Shown: piece after piece, positions 43,246-52,261 of the stretch
Layout: each line of letters begins with the position of its first letter
Position numbering within the stretch: position 1 is the stretch's first letter
NCBI GenBank assembly: GCA_963726065.1
Contig: CAVSAU010000013.1
Coordinates: 310,001 to 374,000 of the forward strand
Origin: Neomesorhizobium sp963726065
GTDB taxonomy: Bacteria; Pseudomonadota; Alphaproteobacteria; Rhizobiales; Rhizobiaceae
Reading direction: 5' to 3'
Length of the DNA: 64,000 bases
The notes under the pieces: model-generated
What the model was told of the DNA's origin: nothing
What the model saw: only the letters and a program-made list of their open reading frames with translations
Database searches by the model: none
Position numbers and translations under genes: made by a program

Positions 43246-44847
43246 TCACTTGTAGATGTAGCCGACCACACCGTGGTAGCGGCCATTCGGTTTGTCGGTC
43301 TGCATGGTTCCGTAGACGCGGTTGACGCGGCCGAGGAACATGCCGGCGCCGTCGCTCGCGGCGTTGAAATTGTCGTCGGGCTTGGCGAGCGCGTTACGCG
43401 CAACCGGCCGCGACAGGTAGGGCGTCACGATAATGACGAGTTCGGTCTCGTTGCGCACGAAATCGCGGCTACGGAAAAGCGTGCCGAGCACGGGTATCTT
43501 CGACAGACCCGGCAGACCGTTGATCGCCTGCCGGACATCGTCCCTGACAAGGCCCGCGATCATCATGGAGCCGCCGGATGGCAGTTCCACGGTGGTGTCT
43601 GCGAGGCGCTTGCGGATCGACAGCATGTTCGATCCCAGACGGGTTAGCGGGCTGGCACTGAGACCGACCGATCCTTCCGTGGTCGGTTCGGAAACGGATG
43701 TGCGCACTTTCAGACTGATACGGCCTGGCGAGAGAACGACAGGCTGAAATTCCAGTCCTATGCCATATTCAATTTTCTGGACCTCATAGGTCACACCGCC
43801 GAAAGAAGCAGGCTCGTCGATGACGCCATCACCGTTGTTGTCGCGCCCGGGGCTCGGCGGTGTGACCGACTGGCTGCCAACTACATTGAATTCACCGCCA
43901 ACCCTGAATGTCGCCTTCTCGCCAGACACTGCCGTCAGCGTCGGTTCGGCCAACGTCTTCATGACGCCGGATTGCTCCATCGCGTTGATGTAGGCGTCGA
44001 GCATCGAGGTGCCAAGCTGCAGTCCGCTAGGGGAAAGCGGCTTGCCGAGGCCCATTACATTGTCGCTTATGCCGGCCCAACTAATGCCATTGCTGCTGCC
44101 CTCTGCGAACATGTTGACGCCAAGCTGCTTCATGACATTGCGGCTGATTTCGGCGACCGTCACCTTCAGGGTAACCTGATCCTCCCCTATGATCTTGATC
44201 AGGTTGATGATCGCGCTTTTCTGCCGGGTCGAGTCGGGATTGTTGATGTCGACGCCACCATTGACCGAGCCGCCCGCCGCCGTCTGAGAATACTGGCCCG
44301 TGGTCGCTTCACCGCCGGTCACAAAGGCGGTAGCCAGTTCGGCCGCACGCGATGCATCAAGAGGGGTCTCGACCGTACCGGTCAGCACGACGTTGTCGTT
44401 CAGCAATTCGACCGTGATGTCGGAATTCGGAATAAAGCGCTTGAGATAGTCTTCCAGTCCGGCGACATCGCGCTCGATGGTAAGATCGAGACTGGCGATC
44501 TGCTCGCCGTTGGGACCGAAGACGAAGATGTTGGTCTCTCCGACCTGCTTGCCGAAAAGGTAGATGCGGCGTGCCGAACGGGTCACCGCGTCGGCTACTC
44601 CCGGGTTCGCCACCAGCACATCGTAAGCGTCGCTCGGAAGGTCGATCACGATGGATTTGTTGAGGCCGAGCTTGATCCGCTGCGCACCTTTTGTCGTCTC
44701 GACCTGAGTGATGCTGGCGCCAGCAGCAGTGCTGAGCATCGGGGAGACCAAGGCGATACAGGCCGAAGCGGCGAGTACGGCGCTCCAGCGGGCGGCAATC
44801 TGGCTACTACTGGAAAAGCCGATGGGCTGGCGGGTCTTCAAAGTCAT
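43246..44847 (-). CDS. cpaC: CpaC/RcpA secretin of the Tad pilus
   Basis: A 533-residue outer-membrane secretin. After the signal peptide come the N-terminal pilus domain (GLNKSIVIDLPSDAYDVLVA, then LFGKQVGETNIFVFG), a BON-like domain around VVLTGTVETPLDASRAAEL, and the secretin core with LPSGGSMMIAGLVRDDVRQA and TELVIIVTPYLSRPV. Its start overlaps the cpaB stop (ATGA). The N-terminal domain is duplicated as a separate small gene at 46937. Confidence 0.95.
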   Translation of the reverse strand: MTLKTRQPIGFSSSSQIAARWSAVLAASACIALVSPMLSTAAGASITQVETTKGAQRIKLGLNKSIVIDLPSDAYDVLVANPGVADAVTRSARRIYLFGKQVGETNIFVFGPNGEQIASLDLTIERDVAGLEDYLKRFIPNSDITVELLNDNVVLTGTVETPLDASRAAELATAFVTGGEATTGQYSQTAAGGSVNGGVDINNPDSTRQKSAIINLIKIIGEDQVTLKVTVAEISRNVMKQLGVNMFAEGSSNGISWAGISDNVMGLGKPLSPSGLQLGTSMLDAYINAMEQSGVMKTLAEPTLTAVSGEKATFRVGGEFNVVGSQSVTPPSPGRDNNGDGVIDEPASFGGVTYEVQKIEYGIGLEFQPVVLSPGRISLKVRTSVSEPTTEGSVGLSASPLTRLGSNMLSIRKRLADTTVELPSGGSMMIAGLVRDDVRQAINGLPGLSKIPVLGTLFRSRDFVRNETELVIIVTPYLSRPVARNALAKPDDNFNAASDGAGMFLGRVNRVYGTMQTDKPNGRYHGVVGYIYK

Positions 44848-45650
44848 TTCCTTGCCCCCACTTCGGACACTTCGCCTGACTTGATCAGCCGAACGGTGCC
44901 GCGGCGCCCGTTGCCCGAAACCAGATAGTCGGCCTCACCGTCAGGTTTTTCCTGGGCATCGGCGGTGGAGCGGAGTGCGAGGGTCAGCCGGTCGGCCATT
45001 TGTTGCGCAACCGTGATGATTTCCGCCTGCTGCGACGTCAGTTCGAGCGTCGCGGTTTGGCCGACCTTGACCTTCTTGCCCTCTTCGTCCTCCTGGATTG
45101 CCTGATCGATCGCCAGGACACGGATATTCTTGAGAATCGTTTCGGTAATGAAACCTTCGCCGCCGCCGCTGGCTTGCGAGCGCCGGGTCATGATCACGTC
45201 GACAAAATCATTAGGAAGGATGAAACCGCCGGCCGATGTATCGGCGGCGATCTGGGTGGCGATCGCCCGCTTGCCCGCCGGCAGGATCGAGGACATGAAG
45301 CTCTGGCCTTCGCCAATCAGTTTCGAGCGGCGCAGCGGTTCGCCCCTATACATCGCGATCCGCGCGAGCGAGCCCTTCAGCTTGTCGATCGCATCGGCTT
45401 CACCGTCGCGGGTTATGAAATTGGCGTCGACAGCGTTGGTTGGCCATGCCTGCCAGGTGAGCTGGCCGTCAACGGCAGCCCCCATCGGAACGTCGGCGGA
45501 TAGGACAAGCACTTCGCTCAGCGCCAGCGCCGGCTGCTCCGGTTCGGGCATCGCTACTTCCTGCGGAGTGCTGGCCATGTTTTTGGCGATGTAGCCAGCA
45601 CCGCCCGCCGCGGCCACCGCAACGCTCAGAATAATCAACCGTGACGCCAT
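44844..45650 (-). CDS. cpaB: CpaB/RcpC pilus assembly protein
   Basis: A 268-residue inner-membrane or periplasmic protein with a single N-terminal helix (RLIILSVAVAAAGGAGYIAK) and a SAF-type beta-clip domain (VLVLSADVPMGAAVDGQLTW), followed by the RcpC domain (GKRAIATQIAADTSAGGFIL, then DFVDVIMTRR). ATG 45650 is chosen over an in-frame start 48 bases upstream. It begins the cpaB-F, tadB, tadC run and overlaps cpaC. Confidence 0.93.
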   Translation of the reverse strand: MASRLIILSVAVAAAGGAGYIAKNMASTPQEVAMPEPEQPALALSEVLVLSADVPMGAAVDGQLTWQAWPTNAVDANFITRDGEADAIDKLKGSLARIAMYRGEPLRRSKLIGEGQSFMSSILPAGKRAIATQIAADTSAGGFILPNDFVDVIMTRRSQASGGGEGFITETILKNIRVLAIDQAIQEDEEGKKVKVGQTATLELTSQQAEIITVAQQMADRLTLALRSTADAQEKPDGEADYLVSGNGRRGTVRLIKSGEVSEVGARK

Positions 45651-45826
45651 CGCCCAGCCCCGAAACCACCTTGCCCGGAGCGAAGATTGCGCCGCCAATC
45701 GTCAAATTAGGGTTAATGCAATCCTTACGATCGTGATTAATTTAGAGTTTATGCAAATACGTCAGGAAAAGCTGAGCGAGGAAGCTGAGCATCGCTGGAT
45801 ACGCGCTCAGGCGCGTTGGCGACAAC
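45651..45826. promoter_or_regulatory. AT-rich gap with a CtrA-like site between cpaB and cpaA
   Basis: The 176-base gap between the cpaA end and the cpaB start is AT-rich around 45700-45760. TTAA-N7-TTTA lies at 45737-45751, one base away from the CtrA consensus TTAA-N7-TTAA. It probably holds the promoter of the cpaB operon on the minus strand. Confidence 0.4.
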
Positions 45827-46348
45827 TCAGCCAGTCAGCAAGCGGCTGGTGGCCCAGAGCATCAGCGGCGAGGCCGGATAGGACATCAAACCGCCGATGC
45901 CGAGCGCCACGCCATAAGGAATTCCGGCCTTCTGATCGGCGAAGTGCCGAAGAAGCCCGATCCTGCCAGTAAAAAACGACAGTGGCGAGTTGCGGTATAT
46001 GACCAGCGCTAATGTCAGCATCCCGCCCAGGATCGTGGAAACGAGCAAATACGCCATCAGCTGGTGATCGAAACCCATCCAGACAGCGGTGGCGGCAAGC
46101 AATTTGGCGTCTCCGCCGCCCATGGCGCCGATTGCGAACAGGCCGAAGGCGCCCGCGAGCACGATGCCGCCAGCCGCGAAATGCCAGGCGTAAGCCGACC
46201 ATTCCATTCCGGTGAACGGGGCAAGGACGGCAAACGCCAGCACAAGGATGACCGACACGCGATTGGCAATCGTCATCGAAACCATGTCCGACAGGGCCGC
46301 ATAGACCATGCAGAACGGAAAGATCACAAGAATCGCTGCTTCAACCAT
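45827..46348 (-). CDS. cpaA: CpaA/TadV prepilin peptidase
   Basis: A 173-residue polytopic inner-membrane aspartic protease that cleaves Flp prepilin. The two catalytic aspartates are D21 in ALSDMVSM and D80 in GGGDAKLL. Six hydrophobic segments can be counted, and there is no methyltransferase domain, as is usual for Tad loci. It follows flp on the same strand after about 120 bases. Confidence 0.94.
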   Translation of the reverse strand: MVEAAILVIFPFCMVYAALSDMVSMTIANRVSVILVLAFAVLAPFTGMEWSAYAWHFAAGGIVLAGAFGLFAIGAMGGGDAKLLAATAVWMGFDHQLMAYLLVSTILGGMLTLALVIYRNSPLSFFTGRIGLLRHFADQKAGIPYGVALGIGGLMSYPASPLMLWATSRLLTG

Positions 46349-46468
46349 TGGCTTATGCCTGCTTCATTAACCCGCAAAGCAACCGAGTACGGCCACAGTG
46401 GAAGGTAAAGGGCCGCGCCATCGGATGACGCGGCCCTTCAACATTAGCTAACCAGACCCGCTCAAATA

Positions 46469-46648
46469 TTACGGGGCATTGGCATCCGTCAGCTTCGAGC
46501 CGATCGTGGTGAAGGTCTTGCCCACCTCCGAACCGATCGTGCCGGCGCCGACCATGATGGCGAGCGCGATAAGAGCGGCGATCAGGCCATATTCGATGGC
46601 GGTCGCGCCGGATTCGTCCTTCAAGAAACGTGCAAAAAGCTTAGACAT
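46469..46648 (-). CDS. flp: Flp-type major pilin
   Basis: A 59-residue prepilin. Start ATG 46648 has AGGAG 9 bases upstream. The cleavage site follows G14 in DESGATAIEYGLIAALIALA, leaving the Flp motif with E and Y at mature positions 5 and 6. A single long hydrophobic helix and a short hydrophilic tail (FTTIGSKLTDANAP) complete it. Its promoter lies in the 288-base divergent gap before the 46937 gene. Confidence 0.96.
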   Translation of the reverse strand: MSKLFARFLKDESGATAIEYGLIAALIALAIMVGAGTIGSEVGKTFTTIGSKLTDANAP

Positions 46649-46936
46649 TCGAGAGCTCCTTACTCCACATGTTAACAGCACCCCGTCGACTGTTCTTTAT
46701 GCGTCGATCGGATGCTGCCAATTTATGGAGGAGCTCTTTCATTCGGCTTAAGAAACAGCCTTACCGAATTCTTTCCGCGCCGCGCTCCATTTGTTGGTTA
46801 ATCGCCGGCTAAAATGGAAACCCGCCATCGCCACACCGCCATGTCCACGGCAGTGCCTGCGAGCGGCTGCGCACTTAACCGTTGGTTCACCAATGTCGTT
46901 CATTTTCCAAGAACACTTTCTGCGGGGAGAGGTGAC
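46649..46936. promoter_or_regulatory. Divergent promoter region of flp and the pilus N-domain gene
   Basis: A gene-free 288-base stretch between the divergent starts. It includes TTAA-N7-CTAA at 46798-46812, one base away from the CtrA consensus. Several TTAA half-sites occur between 46670 and 46760. The expected strong flp promoter must lie in the left part, but I cannot fix its boxes. Confidence 0.4.
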
Positions 46937-47365
46937 ATGCGTCGGGCCCAGATCTTCAAAGTTTTACTTCGGCATTCGCTGCTGGTTGCCGCGGCGGCGG
47001 CAATGACGGCGACGGCGCATGCGGAAGCCGGGATCGAAGTCATCATGAACCAGGCGAGAATCGTGAAGCTCGCGCGTGGCGCGGATACGATCGTCGTCGG
47101 CAATCCGGCGATCGCTGACGCCTCGGTCCAGGATGCCAACACGATCATCCTTACCGGTAAAGGTTTTGGCGTCACCAACCTGGTCGTGCTTGACCGCGAC
47201 GGCGCCCCGATCATCGACGAACAGGTTACGGTGGTGCGGCAGACCACCAGTTCGGTGCGTATCTACCGACGCGCGAGTATCCAAACCCTGTCTTGCACGC
47301 CCTATTGCGAAGGCTCCTACAAAAGCGAAGCCGAACTGGCGTCCGACGCGCAGATGGGCCAGTGA
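46937..47365 (+). CDS. Stand-alone pilus assembly N-terminal domain protein
   Basis: A 142-residue exported protein. ATG 46937 has GGGGAGAGG upstream. Residues 1-28 are a signal peptide. The rest is a copy of the secretin N-terminal domain: MNQARIVKLARGADTIVVGN, then TGKGFGVTNLVVLDRDGAPI, comparable with the N-domain of cpaC. The tail has two cysteines in SCTPYCEG. It probably assists the secretin or outer-membrane complex. It starts the plus-strand half of the tad locus. Confidence 0.88.
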   Translation: MRRAQIFKVLLRHSLLVAAAAAMTATAHAEAGIEVIMNQARIVKLARGADTIVVGNPAIADASVQDANTIILTGKGFGVTNLVVLDRDGAPIIDEQVTVVRQTTSSVRIYRRASIQTLSCTPYCEGSYKSEAELASDAQMGQ

Positions 47366-47506
47366 ACTGCACCGCCCATGGATGGCCTGTGGTTAGCCAT
47401 CGGTAAATTGGGCGCGCGACCTTTTATGGATCATCCAAACCGGAACGAAACCGGTTTTGCTATATCGTCCCTGGCTAATATCGCATGAGGTTGGCTGGGG
47501 CTCGAT

Positions 47507-48098
47507 ATGGGTATTGAACATGCGTCTGAACCGGACGACGTGCGCGCCAAAAGATGGCGTCCGCGGATCGTTCTGCGTTTCTGGGGCGATCAAAGCGGCA
47601 GCACGGTCGTCGAATTCAGCATGCTGGCTGCTGCCGTTCCTTCTCCTGCTCTTCGCCATCCTGGAAACCTGCATATCGTTTGCAGCCGGACAGGTGATGG
47701 CGAATGCCGTCGACGATGTTTCGCGACAGATCCGCACCGGACAAATCAAGGCCGACGGCCTTAACGCAACGAACCTTCACAATCTCATCTGCAGCAAGTT
47801 GGAGATGATGGTGGCAAGCGGTTGCCCCGGCCTGGCTATCGACCTGCGCACCGAGGATACGTTCAGCAAGCTTGCCGCTATCCCGATGCCGATCACCGGC
47901 ACCGGAGACCAGAGAACGATCAACGCCGGGATGACGCAGGTGCAAAAACCCAGGTCCTTGCAGAAGAGCATGCTGCGCGTGCTCTATCCATGGCCGATCA
48001 TGACCAACATGATGCAAAAAAGCCTGTCGACATTGGCCGACGGCAAAATTCTGCTTCTCGCCACGGCAACCTGGCAAAACGAACCATTTGACGATTGA
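47507..48098 (+). CDS. TadE-like minor pilin (frameshifted)
   Basis: TadE-family pseudopilin with the conserved N-terminal hydrophobic segment GSTVVEFSMLA followed by LPFLLLLFAILETCISFAAG. A missing base near 47628 breaks the frame in the middle of this helix. Reading through it restores about 196 residues ending TWQNEPFDD. These proteins are cleaved by the TadV-type peptidase and are needed for pilus formation. A second TadE/G-like gene follows 11 bases later. Confidence 0.85.
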
Positions 48099-48109
48099 GC
48101 GGGGCGGAC

Positions 48110-48727
48110 ATGGCCAACAAATTTTCGAGCATCCTCGGACCATTGATTTCCGACCGACGGGGTGTCGCGGCGATCGAATTCGCGTTGATTGCCCCCTTGA
48201 TGCTGGCTATGTGCCTGGTGACCTGGGAGCTGGCGCTGGCAATCGAAACCAGCCGCAAGGTCGGGCGCGCCGGCAGCATGATCGGCGACCTGGTTACACA
48301 ATCGCCGCAAATGTCCAAAGCCGAGCTAAACGGCATTCTTGCCATCAGCAGCTCGGCTATCCAGCCCTACAACCGGTCGGATCCGAACATCACGGTTACA
48401 GCCATCGAGATAACCAACGAAACGACGCCCAAGACCAAGATTCTCTGGGAGTACAAACTTGTCGGCAAGTCTGGCGGGCAAAATGTCTATGAAGCAGGCA
48501 GGGCGCCCGGAACCTTGACAGATGTTCCCGACAAGCTTGAGACCGCTGGCAGCTTTCTCATCGAAGTCAACAGCCACCTGGACTACGTACCCGTCATTGT
48601 CTGGAGCACGGATGCAAAACAGGCGCTCGGCCTGACGTCGTCGCGCGCTACCTACAACATGAACGAGACCTACTACATGCGCCCGCGCGTCACCAACGCC
48701 ATCGCTTGCGGCGATTGTTATAGCTGA
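48110..48727 (+). CDS. TadE/TadG-like pilus protein
   Basis: A 205-residue pseudopilin-like protein. ATG 48110 follows a GGGGCGG sequence. The N-terminal signature RRGVAAIEFALIAPLMLAMC matches TadE/TadG proteins, with glutamate after the cleavable part. The remainder is a predicted periplasmic domain ending in AIACGDCYS. It is the last gene of the plus-strand half of the locus; no large von Willebrand-type tadG is present in the window. Confidence 0.87.
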   Translation: MANKFSSILGPLISDRRGVAAIEFALIAPLMLAMCLVTWELALAIETSRKVGRAGSMIGDLVTQSPQMSKAELNGILAISSSAIQPYNRSDPNITVTAIEITNETTPKTKILWEYKLVGKSGGQNVYEAGRAPGTLTDVPDKLETAGSFLIEVNSHLDYVPVIVWSTDAKQALGLTSSRATYNMNETYYMRPRVTNAIACGDCYS

Positions 48728-48837
48728 CCTGTCGGCTGGCGGCTCGGACCGCTGACTTCCAATCCTCCCGGCTTTCGAATTGCCAACCGAGACGATCGAT
48801 CTTATGTCTGCAACTCCCCGAAGCGGACACTGGGTTC

Positions 48838-50084
48838 ATGGCACGCGCTTTCGTCTTCGTCCTCGACTCCTTCGGCATCGGCGGTGCTGCTGACGCCGCG
48901 CGTTTTGGCGACGAGGGTTCGAACACGTTCGGCCATATCGCGGCCGCCTGCGCGGCTCGCCAGGCTGACAGAGAGGGTGTCCGGGCCGGCCCCCTGCATG
49001 TTCCCAACATGGACGCGCTGGGCCTTGCGAAGGCGGCCGCCTTGGCCGTGGGAGACGAAAGCGCGAATGCGGCTTCGCCTGCCGTCGCTCAAAATGCCTT
49101 CTACGGAGCAGCCGACGAAATCTCGAGCGGCAAGGACACGCCATCCGGTCACTGGGAGATCGCAGCGTTTCCGGTCCGTTTCGACTGGGGGTATTTTCCC
49201 GAAACGACGCCGACATTTCCGGCATCCCTCACGTCCGCCATCGTCGCTGAGGCCGGCTTGCCGGGGATTCTCGGCGATCGCCATGCCTCCGGAACGGAAG
49301 TCATCGCGCAGTTCGGCGAAGAGCACATCCGCACCGGCAAGCCGATCTGCTACACGTCGGCGGATTTCGGTCTTCCAGATCGCCGCGCATGAAACGCATT
49401 TCGGACTCGAACGCCTTTACGAGCTTTGCGGCATCGTCCGCAGGCTGGTCGACCCGTTGAACATCGGCCGGGTGATCGCGCGTCCCTTCATCGGCGAAAC
49501 CCAACAGACATTCGAACGCACAGCCAACCGGCGCGATTTCGCCGTGCCACCACCCGAGCCCACATTGCTCGACCGGCTGACCGCGCGCGGCAACCGGGTG
49601 ATAGGCATCGGCAAGATCGGCGATATTTTCGCCCACCGCGGCGTGTCGGAGACGCGCAAGGCCGCCGGAAACATGGCGCTGTTCGACGCCGCACTCAGTG
49701 GCATGGACGATGCCGGCGATGGCGACCTGGTTTTTGCGAACTTCATCGATTTCGATACGCTTTTCGGCCATCGCCGGGATGTTGCTGGTTATGCCGCAGC
49801 GCTCGAGGCCTTCGACCGGCGGCTGCCGGAAGCTTTTTCCAGACTGCGCCGTGGCGATATCCTGCTTTTGACCGCCGATCACGGCTGCGACCCTTCCGTG
49901 GAAGGGCACCGATCACACCCGCGAGAGAGTTCCCATCATCGGCACCGGGCCGGGCCTGCGTGGCGGAGAAGTCGGCGTGCGGTCGACCTTCGCCGACATC
50001 GGCGAGACGATAGCCGAGCATCTCGCCCTCGCACCGGGCAGGCACGGCAAGTCCTTCTACAAAGCCGTCGCCGCCGATGCCTGA
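48838..50084 (+). CDS. deoB: Phosphopentomutase (two frameshifts)
   Basis: Mn-dependent enzyme that interconverts ribose 1- and 5-phosphates in nucleoside salvage. The start is MARAFVFVLDSFGIGGAADA. Metal-site segments GKDTPSGHWEIA, FANFIDFDTLFGHRRDV and LLLTADHGCDPS are intact. An extra T near 49367 and a shift near 49898 divide the frame; the end GTDHTRERVPIIGTGPGL continues to the TGA at 50082-50084. Repaired length is about 415 residues. It overlaps the mutM start by 8 bases. Confidence 0.92.
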
Positions 50085-50970
50085 GCTTCCCGAGGTAGAG
50101 ACCGTCCGGCGCGGCCTGCAACCGGTTTTCGAAGGTTCACGCCTCCTGCGCGTCGAGGCGAGACGGCCGGATCTGCGGTTTCCGTTTCCCGAACGCTTCG
50201 TCGAGCGGCTGACCGGACGGACGGTCACCGCGCTTGGCCGGCGAGCGAAGTACCTGACCGCGCATGTCGATGGCGGCCCCGTGCTCATCTGCCATCTCGG
50301 CATGTCCGGGTCGTTCCGCATCGAAGACGACGACCACGCCGACACACCGGGTATTTTTCACCATGAGCGCTCGAAAGATGCCGCGCATGATCACGTGGTG
50401 TTTCATCTGCGCGCGCTGTCCGGAGAAAAGGGCGCGCGTCGTCTTCAACGATCCCCGGCGGTTCGGTTTCATGCTTTTCGCCGAGGCGAAAGAGCTAGAC
50501 CGCCACCCGATGCTAGCCAATCTCGGCATAGAGCCGACCGGGAATGCGCTCGACGGAATGCTGCTTGCCGATCTCATGCGCGGCCGCAAGGCGCCGCTGA
50601 AAGCCGCCCTCCTCGACCAGACCGTGATTGCCGGGCTCGGCAACATATACGTCGCAGAAGCCTTGTGGCGCGCCGGCCTTTCGCCCCGCCGGGCCGCGGG
50701 AACCATCGCGGCGGCGCCCGGCAAGGCGACCGAGCGCAGCACACGTCTCGCCACGGCCATCCGAAACGTTGTCGCAGATGCGATCCACGCAGGGGGATCG
50801 TCACTCAAGGATCATATCCAGACAGACGGGTCGCTGGGCTATTTTCAGCATTCCTTCTCGGTCTACGACCGCGAGGCCGAGCTTGTCCGAGACCCGGCTG
50901 CGGCGGCACCATCCATCGCATCGTTCAGAGCGGGCGCTCCACTTTCTATTGCCCGACCTGCCAGCGGTGA
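50077..50970 (+). CDS. mutM: Formamidopyrimidine-DNA glycosylase (two frameshifts)
   Basis: Base-excision repair enzyme that removes 8-oxoguanine and cuts the abasic site. The catalytic N-terminus is PELPEVETVRRGLQPVFEG (Pro after the initiator Met). The helix-two-turn-helix region is LLDQTVIAGLGNIYVAEALW. The zinc finger ends the protein: CPRPGCGGTIHRIVQSG then FYCPTCQR. Frame changes occur near 50428 and 50885, with conserved residues on both sides. Repaired length is about 297 residues. Confidence 0.92.
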   Translation: MPELPEVETVRRGLQPVFEGSRLLRVEARRPDLRFPFPERFVERLTGRTVTALGRRAKYLTAHVDGGPVLICHLGMSGSFRIEDDDHADTPGIFHHERSKDAAHDHVVFHLRALSGEKGARRLQRSPAVRFHAFRRGERARPPPDASQSRHRADRECARRNAACRSHARPQGAAESRPPRPDRDCRARQHIRRRSLVARRPFAPPGRGNHRGGARQGDRAQHTSRHGHPKRCRRCDPRRGIVTQGSYPDRRVAGLFSAFLLGLRPRGRACPRPGCGGTIHRIVQSGRSTFYCPTCQR

Positions 50971-51010
50971 GCTAAGCGACGGGAGCCGGTCAAGCCCTGG
51001 GAGAATTGCC

Positions 51011-51785
51011 ATGACCTATGAAACGATCATCGTCGAAACGCGCGGCAAGGTCGGGCTGGTCACGCTTAACCGGCCGAAGGCGCTGAATGCGCTCAACTCC
51101 CAGGTCCTTGGCGAAATTGTGGCCGCGCTGCAGGCGTTCGACGCCAATATGGAAATCGGCGCGATCGTCATCACCGGCTCCGAAAAGGCTTTCGCGGCAG
51201 GCGCCGATATCAAGGAGATGCAGGCCAAGACTTATGTCGAAGCCTATCTGGAGGATTTCTTCGTCGGCTGGGAAGGGCTGACGCGCATCCGCAAGCCGAT
51301 CATCGCCGCGGTTTGCCGGCTATGCGCTCGGCGGCGGCTGTGAATTGGCAATGATGTGCGATTTCATCATCGCGGGCGACAACGCGAAATTCGGCCAGCC
51401 AGAGATCACGCTCGGGGTCATGCCCGGCATGGGCGGCTCGCAGCGGCTGACGCGTTTTGTCGGCAAGTCGAAGGCAATGGACATGTGCCTGACCGGTCGC
51501 ATGATGGATGCAGCGGAGGCTGAACGTTCCGGCCTGGTTTCGCGTATCGTCCCAGCGGCTGATCTCGTCGAAGAGGCGATCAAGGCGGCCGCCAAGATCG
51601 CGGATTTCTCGATACCGGCCGTCATGATGACCAAGGAGGCGGTCAACCGTTCCTATGAAACGACGCTGGCCGAGGGCCTGCGCTTTGAACGCCGGGTTTT
51701 CCACGCGATGTTTGCACTCGACGACCAGAAGGAAGGCATGGCGGCCTTTGCCGAAAAACGCCCGGCGAGCTTCCGCAACCGTTGA
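51011..51785 (+). CDS. Enoyl-CoA hydratase (frameshifted)
   Basis: Crotonase-fold enzyme of about 257 residues for beta-oxidation. The oxyanion-hole and catalytic segments are AFAAGADIKEMQAK and AGYALGGGCELAMMCDFIIA, with glutamates in GVMPGMGGSQRL. An extra T near 51313 splits the frame. ATG 51011 fits the family (MTYETIIVETRGKVGLVTLN). mutM lies 40 bases upstream, so they may be cotranscribed, an arrangement usual before rpsT-dnaA in this order. Confidence 0.9.
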
Positions 51786-51820
51786 TGGCGGGTGCGTCCG
51801 AAAAAGACCGCGAAACGGCG

Positions 51821-51849
51821 TTGACGCCTCGCCAAAGCTACACTATAAG
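51821..51849 (+). promoter_or_regulatory. Sigma-70-type promoter of rpsT
   Basis: TTGACG (51821-51826) and TATAAG (51844-51849) are separated by exactly 17 bases, close to consensus. Transcription would start near 51856, leaving an 85-base leader before the rpsT ATG at 51941, long enough for S20 autoregulation. Confidence 0.75.
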
Positions 51850-51940
51850 CCGCGTCAACTGAGGCGGCCCATGGCTGCCCATTTGTTTTTGCGCTGGCAG
51901 GAGGCCCTGCGGCGCCCTACGGATACAGAAGAGAGGCATC

Positions 51941-52207
51941 ATGGCCAATACATCGTCGGCCAAAAAGGCAACGCGCAAAATCGCTCGCCGTGCAGCGGTC
52001 AACAAGACCCGCCGTTCGCGCGTCCGCACCTATGTCCGCAAGGTCGAAGAGGCTCTCGCAGCCGGCGACAAGACGGCAGCTGAAGCCGCCTTCCAGGCCG
52101 CCCAGCCGGAATTGATGCGCGCCGCCAGCAAGGGTGTCATCCACAAGAACACTGCGTCGCGTAAAGTTTCGCGCCTCGCGCAGCGTGTTAAGACGCTGAC
52201 TGCCTGA
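51941..52207 (+). CDS. rpsT: 30S ribosomal protein S20
   Basis: An 88-residue basic protein that binds 16S rRNA early in 30S assembly. It starts MANTSSAKKATRKIARRAAV and has the typical helical, lysine/arginine-rich sequence through SRLAQRVKTLTA. GAGAGG stands a few bases upstream of the ATG. It has its own strong promoter and terminator, followed by the dnaA regulatory region. Confidence 0.98.
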   Translation: MANTSSAKKATRKIARRAAVNKTRRSRVRTYVRKVEEALAAGDKTAAEAAFQAAQPELMRAASKGVIHKNTASRKVSRLAQRVKTLTA

Positions 52208-52230
52208 CACCCAATTTCAGTATCAGATCA

Positions 52231-52261
52231 AAAAAACCCGGCGTGACCCGCCGGGTTTTTT
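52231..52261 (+). terminator. Rho-independent terminator of rpsT
   Basis: A perfect 13-pair stem (52231-52243 with 52249-52261), loop TGACC, ending in six T. It is 23 bases after the rpsT stop codon. Confidence 0.95.
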
